Assembly: GCA_001800945.1 (NCBI GenBank)
Contig: MGWJ01000127.1
Span: 1 to 6,195 of the forward strand
Reading direction: 5' to 3'
From: Flavobacteria bacterium RIFCSPLOWO2_12_FULL_31_7
GTDB taxonomy: Bacteria > Bacteroidota > Bacteroidia > Flavobacteriales > Flavobacteriaceae
DNA length: 6,195 bases
In this document: positions 1 through 6,195 of the stretch, piece by piece
Layout of the letters: each line of letters opens with the position of its first letter
How positions within the stretch are numbered: position 1 is the stretch's first letter
Notes under the pieces: generated by a model
Databases searched by the model: none
The model's input: the letters and a program-made list of their open reading frames with translations, nothing else
Told to the model about the DNA's origin: nothing
Made by a program: the position numbers and the translations under genes

Positions 1-717
1 ATCTGCTTGAGACCATGACGTTCTCCAAGTATCCACAGGTACATTGGTATACGTATCACTAAACATTGAAATCACGTTTGCAGCTGGTAAAGTTGGTGCT
101 GGAGCTGCAGATAAATTTGTGATAGTTACATTTTGAGTTAATTCTGTTGTAGCTACACCACCGCTTAATGCGACTACTCGAATTGCATAAGTTCCTGGTG
201 ATGCATAAGTGTGAGAAACTGTTTCTCCTTCCATAAAATCTACTGGTACTTCTGAAGGCACATCTCCATAATACACTTGAAAAAAAGTTTCTAAATCTGC
301 CGTTGCGGCTACTGCAACAGATAAACTTGGTCCAGGTGTAATGGTAACCTCTAAATTTGTTGGAGGTAAAAACGAAACTGTTAGCGGTTGTATCACTTCT
401 GTTTTTTTACCGTTTAAAGACATACCTATAATTTTCACATCATACGTACCTTCTTCATAAGTATGTTGAATAGTTCCACCCGGACTAACATATCCTGGTT
501 CAACGGTTCCGTCTCCAAAAATTATTTCAAACTGAGAAACGCCTTCTCCTTTAGGTAGAATGGTAACTTTTCCAGAATTATCTTGTTTTATTGTCATTAA
601 AGCTGAGATATTAGCTGGTGCACTAATCCCATCAACATTTGGTAAATCATCTTCATTGGAACAACCAATTAAGAAAACTATCATAAATAAGCTGAATATA
701 AATTTAATATTTTTCAT
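1..717 (-). CDS. PKD-domain surface lipoprotein, SusE-position glycan-binding protein (3' end outside window)
   Basis: Seen: an open frame of 239 codons runs from an ATG at 717 to the window edge with no stop. Residues 1-19 form a lipoprotein signal peptide (basic MKNIK start, hydrophobic core, lipobox L-I-G-C19). The mature start C-S-N-E-D-D is acidic, like the flavobacterial signal that sends lipoproteins to the cell surface. Two PKD-like beta-sandwich domains follow: about 34-116, with FGDGT (67-71) and HTYEEGTYDVKI (85-96), and about 119-200, with YYGD (149-152) and HTYASPGTYAIRV (169-181). From about 211 a third domain begins (ANVISMFSDTYTNVPVDTW); I associate this type of start with carbohydrate-binding modules in flavobacterial PUL proteins, from memory. 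The gene starts 11 bp after the SusD stop, with no Shine-Dalgarno, so it is probably co-transcribed. Inferred role: surface capture of the polysaccharide. Alternatively the cut-off part could carry a catalytic domain such as GH16. Confidence 0.82.
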   Translation of the reverse strand, partial: MKNIKFIFSLFMIVFLIGCSNEDDLPNVDGISAPANISALMTIKQDNSGKVTILPKGEGVSQFEIIFGDGTVEPGYVSPGGTIQHTYEEGTYDVKIIGMSLNGKKTEVIQPLTVSFLPPTNLEVTITPGPSLSVAVAATADLETFFQVYYGDVPSEVPVDFMEGETVSHTYASPGTYAIRVVALSGGVATTELTQNVTITNLSAAPAPTLPAANVISMFSDTYTNVPVDTWRTSWSQAD

Positions 718-728
718 AGTATACTGTT

Positions 729-2198
729 TTAGTAGTTAGGGTTTTGTTGCCAATTTCCGTTAGAGAATTGAATTTCCTCAATCGGAATTGGAAAGATTTC
801 ATGTTTTCCAGCAATGAAACCAGATATAGAAGTACTAGCTTTATTAGTTCTGACTAAATCGAAGAAACGATGTCCTTCACCAATTAACTCTAGTTTTCTT
901 TCAGCCCAAATAAAATCTGTTAAAGCTGCACCAGATGCAGAAATATCATGAAAAGTATCACCAAAAGCTCTTCTTCTTACTAAATTTAAATATTCTCTAC
1001 CTTTTGTATCATTTCCACTTCTATTGAAAGCTTCTGCAGCCATTAATAGCACATCTGCATAACGAATCGCTCTGTAATTATTTGGGTTGGTTAAGTTCTG
1101 GTCTCCAATGTTTGCATCGCCTTTTCTAGGTAAATATTTTCTATTGAAAAAACCAGTATGTTTGTAACCAGTACCATAAGTTGCGCTTGTTGCTGCAGCC
1201 CAAGTCACAATATTTAGAATCGCTACATCTCTTCTATTATCGCCAACTTCATAAGCATCATAAGCCTCTTGAGTAGGCAAATTAAAACTAAAACCTGAAT
1301 CGAAATTTGGACCACTATAATTTCTAATTCCATTAAAACCTACCGCTACATTTCCTTCACTACATTGTAAGCAATCAAAACTAGCACCTTGTGCATCTGT
1401 ATATTGTACTTCAAAAACGGATTCAATGTTATTTTCGTTATTATTTTCAAAAATGGTATTGTAATTAGTCACTAAATCATAGTTTCCACTAGTAATTACT
1501 TGATCTAAAACGGTGGCTGCATCGGCAAATTTATTTTGATATAAATAGGCTTTTCCAAGTAAAGCTTGCGCAGAACCTTTAGTAGCTCTTCCCAATTGAG
1601 AAGCGGTTGGATTTAAGTTAGCTATTGCAAATAATAAATCGGATTCGATTGATGCATATACTTCTGCAGTTGAAGCTCTAGGAATTGTTTTTTCGTCACC
1701 AACTTTGAATCTTTTATCACCATTTAAAGGAATACCTCCGAACCATTTTACTAATTCAAAATGATAATAAGCACGAAGAAAATGAGTTTCTGCTATTACT
1801 TGATTTTTGTTAGGGAAATCTGTTTTATCTTTAAATTCTAAGATATAGTTACATCTTTGTACACCGGCAAACATCCAATCCCAAATATTTTTAAGATTTG
1901 AATTTACAGCAGAATGGTTCATTTCATCAATTTGCTGAATTCCTACTACATCATTAGCACTTTCTCCTCCAGAAACAGTATTATCTGAAGCAATTTCGCC
2001 TACCAAAACATTCATAAAACTAGAATGTAACAAATCATAAGCACCAACAAGTGCATCTTGATAATCTTGTTCTGAATTAAAATAATTTTCAGAATCGATC
2101 GAATATTGTGCCTCTCTATCTACAAATTCATCTGAACAAGATAAAATTGTTACTATTGAGAACAGAAAAACAGTGGTTACTAATATATATTTTTTCAT
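729..2198 (-). CDS. SusD/RagB-family outer-membrane glycan-binding lipoprotein
   Basis: This protein is the surface lid of the SusC transporter; it binds oligosaccharide and delivers it to the channel. Seen: 489 aa, normal length for the family. The lipoprotein signal peptide ends in the lipobox I-L-S-C21, followed by S-D-E. The N-terminal TPR-like half (SusD-like_3, about 22-225) includes RAYYHFELVKWFGGIPL (142-158) and AQALLGKAYLY (210-220). The C-terminal SusD_RagB half (about 290-489) has YRAIRYADVLLMAAEA (375-390), RKLELIGEGHRFFDLVR (434-450) and the typical ending FPIPIEEI...QNPNY. A CxxC (C276-L-Q-C279) lies in the central region. The ATG at 2198 is supported by the signal peptide directly behind it. 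It lies 10 bp after the SusC stop with no Shine-Dalgarno, so translation probably depends on the shared transcript and AT-rich leader. Family assignment is firm; the bound glycan is not determined by the sequence, though locus layout suggests a beta-glucan such as laminarin. Confidence 0.96.
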   Translation of the reverse strand: MKKYILVTTVFLFSIVTILSCSDEFVDREAQYSIDSENYFNSEQDYQDALVGAYDLLHSSFMNVLVGEIASDNTVSGGESANDVVGIQQIDEMNHSAVNSNLKNIWDWMFAGVQRCNYILEFKDKTDFPNKNQVIAETHFLRAYYHFELVKWFGGIPLNGDKRFKVGDEKTIPRASTAEVYASIESDLLFAIANLNPTASQLGRATKGSAQALLGKAYLYQNKFADAATVLDQVITSGNYDLVTNYNTIFENNNENNIESVFEVQYTDAQGASFDCLQCSEGNVAVGFNGIRNYSGPNFDSGFSFNLPTQEAYDAYEVGDNRRDVAILNIVTWAAATSATYGTGYKHTGFFNRKYLPRKGDANIGDQNLTNPNNYRAIRYADVLLMAAEAFNRSGNDTKGREYLNLVRRRAFGDTFHDISASGAALTDFIWAERKLELIGEGHRFFDLVRTNKASTSISGFIAGKHEIFPIPIEEIQFSNGNWQQNPNY

Positions 2199-2208
2199 GA
2201 TAATAAGA

Positions 2209-5200
2209 TTAAAAGTTAAGATTTAAACCGAACATGTAGGTTCTTGGAGTGGGATAAAAACCATAGTCAATTCCGCCACCGATAGCTGAACCATTGGTTG
2301 CTGCAGGATCAAAACCTCTGTATTTTGTAAACGTGTATACATTATTTATGGCCGCATAAAAACGAAGTTTTGTTATCCCAAAGTTTTTAATGACTTTTTC
2401 GCCTAATGAATATCCTAATTGAATATTTTGAATTCTGAAGAAAGAAGCATCTTCTACGAAATAACTAGAAAACAAATTGTTGTTGGTCGCTCCGGTTGTA
2501 ACTCTTGGAACGGTATTACTTGTTCCTTCACCTGTCCAACGGTCTAAAACATAATTTAATTTATTTAAATCCGATAAAGTTCGTTCGTAGTTTCTTACCA
2601 TATCGTTGCCAATTGAAGCATAAGAATACGCAGCAAAATCGACATTTTTGTATTTAATATTTGTATTGAAACCTAAGGTAAATTCTGGTAACGGACTTCC
2701 GATTTTAGTTCTGTCGTTCAAATTGATAATTCCATCACCATTTACATCTTTGAAGCGAATATCACCAGGTGCACTAGCAGCTCCTAAAGAAGCTTGAGAA
2801 GGATGTGCGTCGATTTCCGCTTGGTTTTGAAAAATACCATCAGCTTGTAATCCGTAGAAATAACCGATAGATTCTCCTTCTTGCATTCTTGAAATTGCAG
2901 GTTGTCCAACTCCAAATGAACCCGCTTCAATAATTCCTCTACTATCACTAACTTTTGTAACAACATTGTCAATAGTTGTAAGGTTCGAGTTGACACTAAA
3001 AGATAAATTTTTATTTAATTTTTTATTGTATCCTACAGAAAATTCAAAACCTTTATTTTGAGTGGAACCTGCATTAACAGTTGGTGGTGCGCCACCTGGT
3101 GCGCCTGCTCCAACAATACCAGAAACAGGTAATCCTGCAATTAATAAATCGTTTCTACTTTCAATAAAATAATCAGTAGTAATATCTAATTGGTTTTTGA
3201 ATAATTTCACATCTAAACCAACATCAAATTTTCTAGCTTTTTCCCATTTTAATCCTGGATTGGCTAATTGACCGATTGTTACTCCATTCACTAATGCATT
3301 ATCAAAAACGTAAGTAGCTTCTCCATTTAAATATCCAACATATCCATTACTTGGAATTTTATCATTTCCTAAAGTTCCGTAGCTAGCACGTAATTTCATT
3401 AAATTGATAGTTTCTATATTCGACAAGAAACTTTCATTTGAAATTACCCAACCTCCAGTAGCAGAATAAAAATAAGCAACGGCATTATCTGGTCCGAATT
3501 TAGTTGAAGAATCTCTACGAGCAATTCCTGAAAGTAGGTATTTCCCATCGTAATCATATTGGATTCGGGCAAAATAAGAATTCAATCTCTCATCGTACAC
3601 ATAAGAACCCACGTTTTTTGAAGTTGGTAACCCATTTGCTAAACTAATATCTGCAAAATCCCAAGAATTATTTGGCACATCATAACCTGTAGCAAACAAA
3701 CCATTACCCCATTCTTTGGTATTCGAAGTACCAATTGTTCCAGTGAAATTATGATTTTTAAAACTCTTTTTATAATTTAAATATAAATCAAACACATAAC
3801 TGTTATCGTTAATTCCGTTTTGAGATACACTACTTCTTGTGACATCAAAAACTTTTCCTCCATAATTTACAATTTTAGAAAAAGATTTTCCTTCTGAATT
3901 AGCCGTATTGAATCCGACTTTAGAAGTTAAAACTAAATCTGGAATAAGAGTATAATCTAAACCAAAAGCGCCACTTAATCTTTTAATATTATAATCGTTA
4001 TAGGTGTTTTCAATTTGTGCTAATGGATTAATCACTTCAATTCCAAAACCTGGAGTACTTGGAATCATAGAAAAATTACCATTAGAATCGTATGGAGAAA
4101 TGGTTGAAGGGGTATTAATTGCATTAAATAATACAGAACCTAATCCGTTTTCGTTTAATGATTTTCTATTTAAAAAAGTATAATTTACATTGGTTTGTAG
4201 CTTTAATCTTTTTGTTAAATCGATACCTAAAGATAAGGCAGCTGTATTTCTTCTGAATCCCGATTTATCTATACCAACAATACCTTCTTGTTGCAAATGC
4301 GAACCACTAACGGCATAGGTAACTTTTTCAGTTCCACCAGAAACATTAATATCATGACTCATAATTGAAGCATTATTACTAAAAACTTCATCTTGCCAAT
4401 CCGTTCCTTTTCCTAAACCTGAAACATTTGTGTAAGGAATTGGTTGTCCGCCATTTGCATAACTTTCATTTAAAAGCAACGCATATTCAGTGGCATTTAA
4501 TAAATTTAACTTTTTGGTGGTTTCTTGTTGCCCGATGTAAGTATTATAAGAAAAAACAGCTTCCGTATTTTTCTTACCATTTTTAGTTTTAATAATTACC
4601 ACACCATTCGCTCCACGAACTCCGTAAATTGACGCCTGTGCATCTTTCAGAACGGTAAATGATTCAATATCACTTGGATTTAAGATACTTGGATCAGAAA
4701 TATTTCCATCCACAATGTACAAAGGTCGGTTATCACCGTTACTTTGAATACCTCTGATTAACACATTAAATCCAGCTCCAGGAGAACCAGAATCTGTGGT
4801 TACTGTTACACCTGCAACGGTTCCTTGTAACGCTTGTTCAATTTTAATTGGTTTTAATTGCTCAATAGTTTTACTACTTACATAACCAACCGAACCAGTT
4901 ACATCTTTTTTCTTTTGCGTTCCATAACCAATCACAACAACTTCTTCAATAGACTTTACATCTTGTTTTAGAGAAATTGAAATAGTTTCGTTTTTAGTAA
5001 CTACAAATTCTACTGAAGTAAATCCATAAAAAGAAAAACTTAAAGTACTTCCTACTTCAATTTTAGAAACAACAAAACTTCCATCAGAATTTGTAGTAGC
5101 AATTCCTGCATTCTTTACTGAAATAGTTGCGCCGCCCAAAGGTGAATTTGTAGTGGAATCAAATACTTTTCCTGATACTGTGACCGATTGTGAAAAACCA

Positions 5201-5247
5201 ATGGCAGTAAAAAATAGAAAAGCAAATAGCCATAATTTAGATTTCAT
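2209..5247 (-). CDS. SusC/RagA-family TonB-dependent outer-membrane transporter
   Basis: This protein is the beta-barrel channel that imports oligosaccharides with TonB/ExbBD energy, paired with the adjacent SusD. Seen: 1012 aa, complete. A Sec signal peptide (1 to about 20, ending GFSQS) is followed by a carboxypeptidase-D-like regulatory domain (about 22-95; VSGKVFDSTTNSPLGGATISV). The TonB-box-like EEVVVIGYG (101-109) comes next, then the plug domain (about 112-225) with RGIQSNGDNRPLYIVDG (165-181) and the SusC signature FTVLKDAQASIYGVRGANG (197-215). The rest is barrel, ending in the terminal aromatic LNLNF. An EF-hand-like loop DVNGDGIINLND lies at 834-845. No STN domain precedes the regulatory domain, which argues against control by an anti-sigma/ECF pair and fits the triple-Y regulator next door. 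The ATG at 5247 is placed by the signal peptide; the leader is A-rich with no Shine-Dalgarno. It is the first gene of the susC-susD-PKD operon. Substrate specificity cannot be read from the sequence. Confidence 0.97.
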   Translation of the reverse strand: MKSKLWLFAFLFFTAIGFSQSVTVSGKVFDSTTNSPLGGATISVKNAGIATTNSDGSFVVSKIEVGSTLSFSFYGFTSVEFVVTKNETISISLKQDVKSIEEVVVIGYGTQKKKDVTGSVGYVSSKTIEQLKPIKIEQALQGTVAGVTVTTDSGSPGAGFNVLIRGIQSNGDNRPLYIVDGNISDPSILNPSDIESFTVLKDAQASIYGVRGANGVVIIKTKNGKKNTEAVFSYNTYIGQQETTKKLNLLNATEYALLLNESYANGGQPIPYTNVSGLGKGTDWQDEVFSNNASIMSHDINVSGGTEKVTYAVSGSHLQQEGIVGIDKSGFRRNTAALSLGIDLTKRLKLQTNVNYTFLNRKSLNENGLGSVLFNAINTPSTISPYDSNGNFSMIPSTPGFGIEVINPLAQIENTYNDYNIKRLSGAFGLDYTLIPDLVLTSKVGFNTANSEGKSFSKIVNYGGKVFDVTRSSVSQNGINDNSYVFDLYLNYKKSFKNHNFTGTIGTSNTKEWGNGLFATGYDVPNNSWDFADISLANGLPTSKNVGSYVYDERLNSYFARIQYDYDGKYLLSGIARRDSSTKFGPDNAVAYFYSATGGWVISNESFLSNIETINLMKLRASYGTLGNDKIPSNGYVGYLNGEATYVFDNALVNGVTIGQLANPGLKWEKARKFDVGLDVKLFKNQLDITTDYFIESRNDLLIAGLPVSGIVGAGAPGGAPPTVNAGSTQNKGFEFSVGYNKKLNKNLSFSVNSNLTTIDNVVTKVSDSRGIIEAGSFGVGQPAISRMQEGESIGYFYGLQADGIFQNQAEIDAHPSQASLGAASAPGDIRFKDVNGDGIINLNDRTKIGSPLPEFTLGFNTNIKYKNVDFAAYSYASIGNDMVRNYERTLSDLNKLNYVLDRWTGEGTSNTVPRVTTGATNNNLFSSYFVEDASFFRIQNIQLGYSLGEKVIKNFGITKLRFYAAINNVYTFTKYRGFDPAATNGSAIGGGIDYGFYPTPRTYMFGLNLNF

Positions 5248-5272
5248 AAATAGTTTGTTTTTTAGTTACTTG

Positions 5273-5304
5273 TAAAATTAGCAGGAACTTTTAATAATAA
5301 TCAA
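5273..5304 (-). promoter_or_regulatory. Candidate Bacteroidota-type promoter for susC
   Basis: On the minus strand, TTG (5304-5302) is followed by 21 bases and then TAATTTTA (5280-5273). Bacteroidota housekeeping promoters have a TTG element near -33 and TAnnTTTG near -7; this -7 box matches except for its last base. Transcription would begin a few bases downstream, leaving a leader of roughly 20 nt before the susC ATG. The region is AT-rich, so chance matches are likely, and longer leaders are also known for susC genes. Confidence 0.35.
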
Positions 5305-5334
5305 ATTAGAACCTCTACAAAAAACATACAATCT

Positions 5335-5354
5335 AAAAAAACTGTATTTTTTTT
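5335..5354. repeat. A7-N5-T8 inverted repeat (A/T tract pair)
   Basis: On the plus strand, seven A (5335-5341), then CTGTA, then eight T (5347-5354) form an A/T-only inverted repeat 30-50 bp upstream of the candidate -33 element. It could be a bent, UP-element-like stretch for RNA polymerase contact, or a weak hairpin after the regulator. The stem has no GC pairs, so I do not call it a terminator. Confidence 0.3.
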
Positions 5355-5369
5355 ACATTATTCGTAAAA
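5351..5369. promoter_or_regulatory. Inverted repeat TTTTAC-N7-GTAAAA, possible operator
   Basis: The two 6-base arms are exact reverse complements (5351-5356 and 5364-5369) with a 7-base spacer, giving a 19-bp dyad. It lies about 47 bp upstream of the candidate -33 element and shares bases with a direct repeat. Dyads of this size are typical of sites for dimeric helix-turn-helix proteins, and the neighbouring regulator has a likely dimerizing coiled coil. The assignment to that regulator is inference; the arms are AT-rich and could match by chance. Confidence 0.35.
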
Positions 5370-5381
5370 CAAACCTCGTAA
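5362..5381 (-). repeat. Direct repeat TTACGA, 14-bp period, upstream of susC
   Basis: On the minus strand, TTACGA occurs at 5381-5376 and again at 5367-5362, start to start 14 bp. The second copy overlaps one arm of the TTTTAC/GTAAAA dyad. CG-containing words are scarce in this AT-rich gap, which makes the repetition slightly more notable. It may be a regulator half-site pair, but two short copies are weak evidence. Confidence 0.35.
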
Positions 5382-5500
5382 TCAGTACAGATAAAGCTTC
5401 CTATTAACAAATTATTTTTTTTAACACACTCTAAATTAAAGGCTTCGAAAACGTTGTTGTTGTGGTTTTGTATAGGTAAAATTGATAAAATGTTGTAGTA

Positions 5501-6195
5501 TTAGAATGATAAAATGTACTCTACCAAGCCTTTTTCATGTGGCAAATCCATTTTTTTACGCAAACGATATCTTTTGATTTCCACACTTCGAACAGAAATA
5601 TTTAAGAGTGGTGCAATTTCTTTAGAGGATAAATTCAATCTTAAATAAGCACACAATCTTAAATCATTTGGTGTTAAGGAAGCGTGAGCTTGTTTCACTT
5701 TCTTTAAAAAATCGTTATCCGCATTGTCAAAAGCTTCTTTGAAAACCGTCCAAGTATCTTCTTCATTGATATTTTTATTGATTGTAGAAATAACAGACTT
5801 GATACTTTTACTTCCTTCATCTGAATTGTTTTTCAAATCTTCTTTGATTAAAGATAAAAGTTCATTCTTTTTTAACAAACTCATTGTAGAGACTGCTAAT
5901 TCTTTATTTTTACTATCTACATCTTGAGATAGTTGTTCATTTTTCAATCGCATCAATTGCTGATTACTTTCTAAAGCGGCGATTTCTAATAACAAATTAT
6001 TTTCTTCAATAAGTTTTTGTTCTTTTTCTCTATAATATTTTTTGTAGGTTTTATGAATGTAAACGGCAGCAAAAAAGCCTAAAACAAAATAAATAAATAC
6101 GGCAAAATTAGTTGCATACCATGGTTTTTTAATCGTAAAAGTATAAGTAGCTACATTTTCTGGTTTGGAATTTGCAATTTTCGCTCGAACTTTAA
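5501..6195 (-). CDS. Triple-Y domain, membrane-anchored LuxR-type transcription regulator (SusR-like; 5' end outside window)
   Basis: Seen: the frame stays open from the stop at 5501-5503 to the window edge, giving 230 C-terminal residues, with residue 1 at codon 6193-6191. The true start lies outside; an internal TTG at 5995 would remove the membrane anchor and is not the start. Residues 1-26 (KVRAK...YTFTIKKPWY) are the end of a periplasmic Y_Y_Y domain with its usual F-x-I-x-x-P-W-Y ending. Residues 27-45 form one transmembrane helix. About 46-130 is charged and leucine-rich, probably a dimerizing coiled coil. Residues 172-230 hold a LuxR/GerE-like helix-turn-helix (LTPNDLRLCAYLRL; SSKEIAPLLNIS; VRSVEIKRYRLRKKM). 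No histidine-kinase domain lies between membrane and DNA-binding domain, so this is a one-component regulator like Bacteroides SusR rather than a hybrid two-component system. The missing N-terminus is probably a periplasmic beta-propeller sensor. It sits just upstream of susC in the same direction and is the likely local activator. Confidence 0.9.
   Translation of the reverse strand, partial: KVRAKIANSKPENVATYTFTIKKPWYATNFAVFIYFVLGFFAAVYIHKTYKKYYREKEQKLIEENNLLLEIAALESNQQLMRLKNEQLSQDVDSKNKELAVSTMSLLKKNELLSLIKEDLKNNSDEGSKSIKSVISTINKNINEEDTWTVFKEAFDNADNDFLKKVKQAHASLTPNDLRLCAYLRLNLSSKEIAPLLNISVRSVEIKRYRLRKKMDLPHEKGLVEYILSF

Larger units (their letters stand above)
5248..5500. other. Gene-free regulatory region between the regulator and susC
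   Basis: This 253-bp stretch is very AT-rich and holds no credible coding frame, tRNA or other RNA gene. It must carry the end of the regulator transcript and probably the start of the susC operon. I see no GC-stemmed, T-tailed terminator after the regulator stop, so read-through into susC is possible. Notable contents, listed separately, are a candidate promoter, a TTACGA direct repeat overlapping a TTTTAC/GTAAAA inverted repeat, and an A7/T8 inverted repeat. A loose repeat, GAAGC followed by an optional C and TTTA, begins on the minus strand at 5446 and again at 5400. The last 25 bases before the susC ATG are A-rich with no Shine-Dalgarno. Confidence 0.7.

Noticed and set aside
2784..2996. 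70-codon open frame on the minus strand inside the SusC gene
   Set aside because: It lies wholly within the SusC coding sequence in another frame, shows no domain or signal peptide, and is explained by chance in AT-rich DNA.
3070..3115. Repetitive GC-rich stretch in susC encoding a Gly-Ala-Pro-rich segment (GAGAPGGAPP)
   Set aside because: It stays in frame and is the loop before the common N-A-G-x-x-x-N-K-G-F-E-F barrel motif of SusC proteins; nothing suggests an insertion or phase-variable repeat.
5335..5354. A7/T8 inverted repeat as a rho-independent terminator of the regulator
   Set aside because: The stem would contain only A-T pairs and lies about 150 bp after the stop codon, so it is unlikely to terminate transcription well.
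5340..5374. Alternative promoter on the minus strand: TTG near 5370, then TACAGTTT about 23 bases on
   Set aside because: The -7 box matches TAnnTTTG poorly and the spacing is longer than usual; the match at 5273-5304 is better.
5724..5927. 67-codon open frame on the plus strand opposite the regulator
   Set aside because: It is the antisense shadow of the coiled-coil region; its leucine and serine-rich product follows from the lysine and glutamate-rich codons of the real gene.
5501..5995. A 164-residue soluble regulator starting at the TTG at 5995
   Set aside because: The frame stays open upstream through a clear transmembrane helix and triple-Y domain ending to the window edge, so 5995 is internal.
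1..6195. Mobile elements, CRISPR arrays, tRNA or rRNA genes
   Set aside because: Reading both strands shows no transposase, terminal repeats, spaced repeat array or structured RNA gene; coding is nearly continuous on the minus strand apart from one 253-bp gap.

Overview
The window reads as part of a polysaccharide utilization locus (PUL) from a low-GC Bacteroidota, most likely a member of the Flavobacteriaceae. The evidence is a tandem SusC/SusD pair with the usual family signatures, lipoproteins whose mature N-termini are acidic (C-S-D-E and C-S-N-E-D-D, like the flavobacterial surface-export signal), AT-rich DNA, and starts without Shine-Dalgarno sequences. Genus and species cannot be fixed from the sequence.

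Every gene lies on the minus strand, so the locus is read from high to low coordinates. From 6195 to 5501 is the C-terminal part of a membrane-anchored transcription regulator: the end of a periplasmic triple-Y (Y_Y_Y) domain, one transmembrane helix, a coiled coil and a LuxR-type helix-turn-helix. From 5500 to 5248 is a 253-bp gene-free, AT-rich region holding a candidate Bacteroidota-type promoter and overlapping direct and inverted repeats that could be the regulator's operator. From 5247 to 2209 is a complete SusC-like TonB-dependent transporter (1012 aa). From 2198 to 729, 10 bp further on, is a complete SusD-like lipoprotein (489 aa). From 717 to the window start, 11 bp further on, is the first 239 residues of a lipoprotein with two PKD-like domains and the beginning of a third domain; it is cut by the window edge.

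The likely working model is as follows. The PKD lipoprotein and SusD hold glycan at the cell surface. SusC and SusD import oligosaccharides with TonB energy. The oligosaccharide in the periplasm is sensed by the triple-Y regulator, which activates the susC promoter. The tight spacing of the three surface-protein genes indicates one operon. The arrangement (triple-Y/LuxR regulator, SusC, SusD, PKD lipoprotein) resembles flavobacterial laminarin or other beta-glucan loci, but no glycoside hydrolase is in the window, so the substrate is an inference. I see no mobile element, CRISPR array, RNA gene or clearly novel system. The most interesting parts are the unexplained repeats upstream of susC and the truncated PKD lipoprotein.
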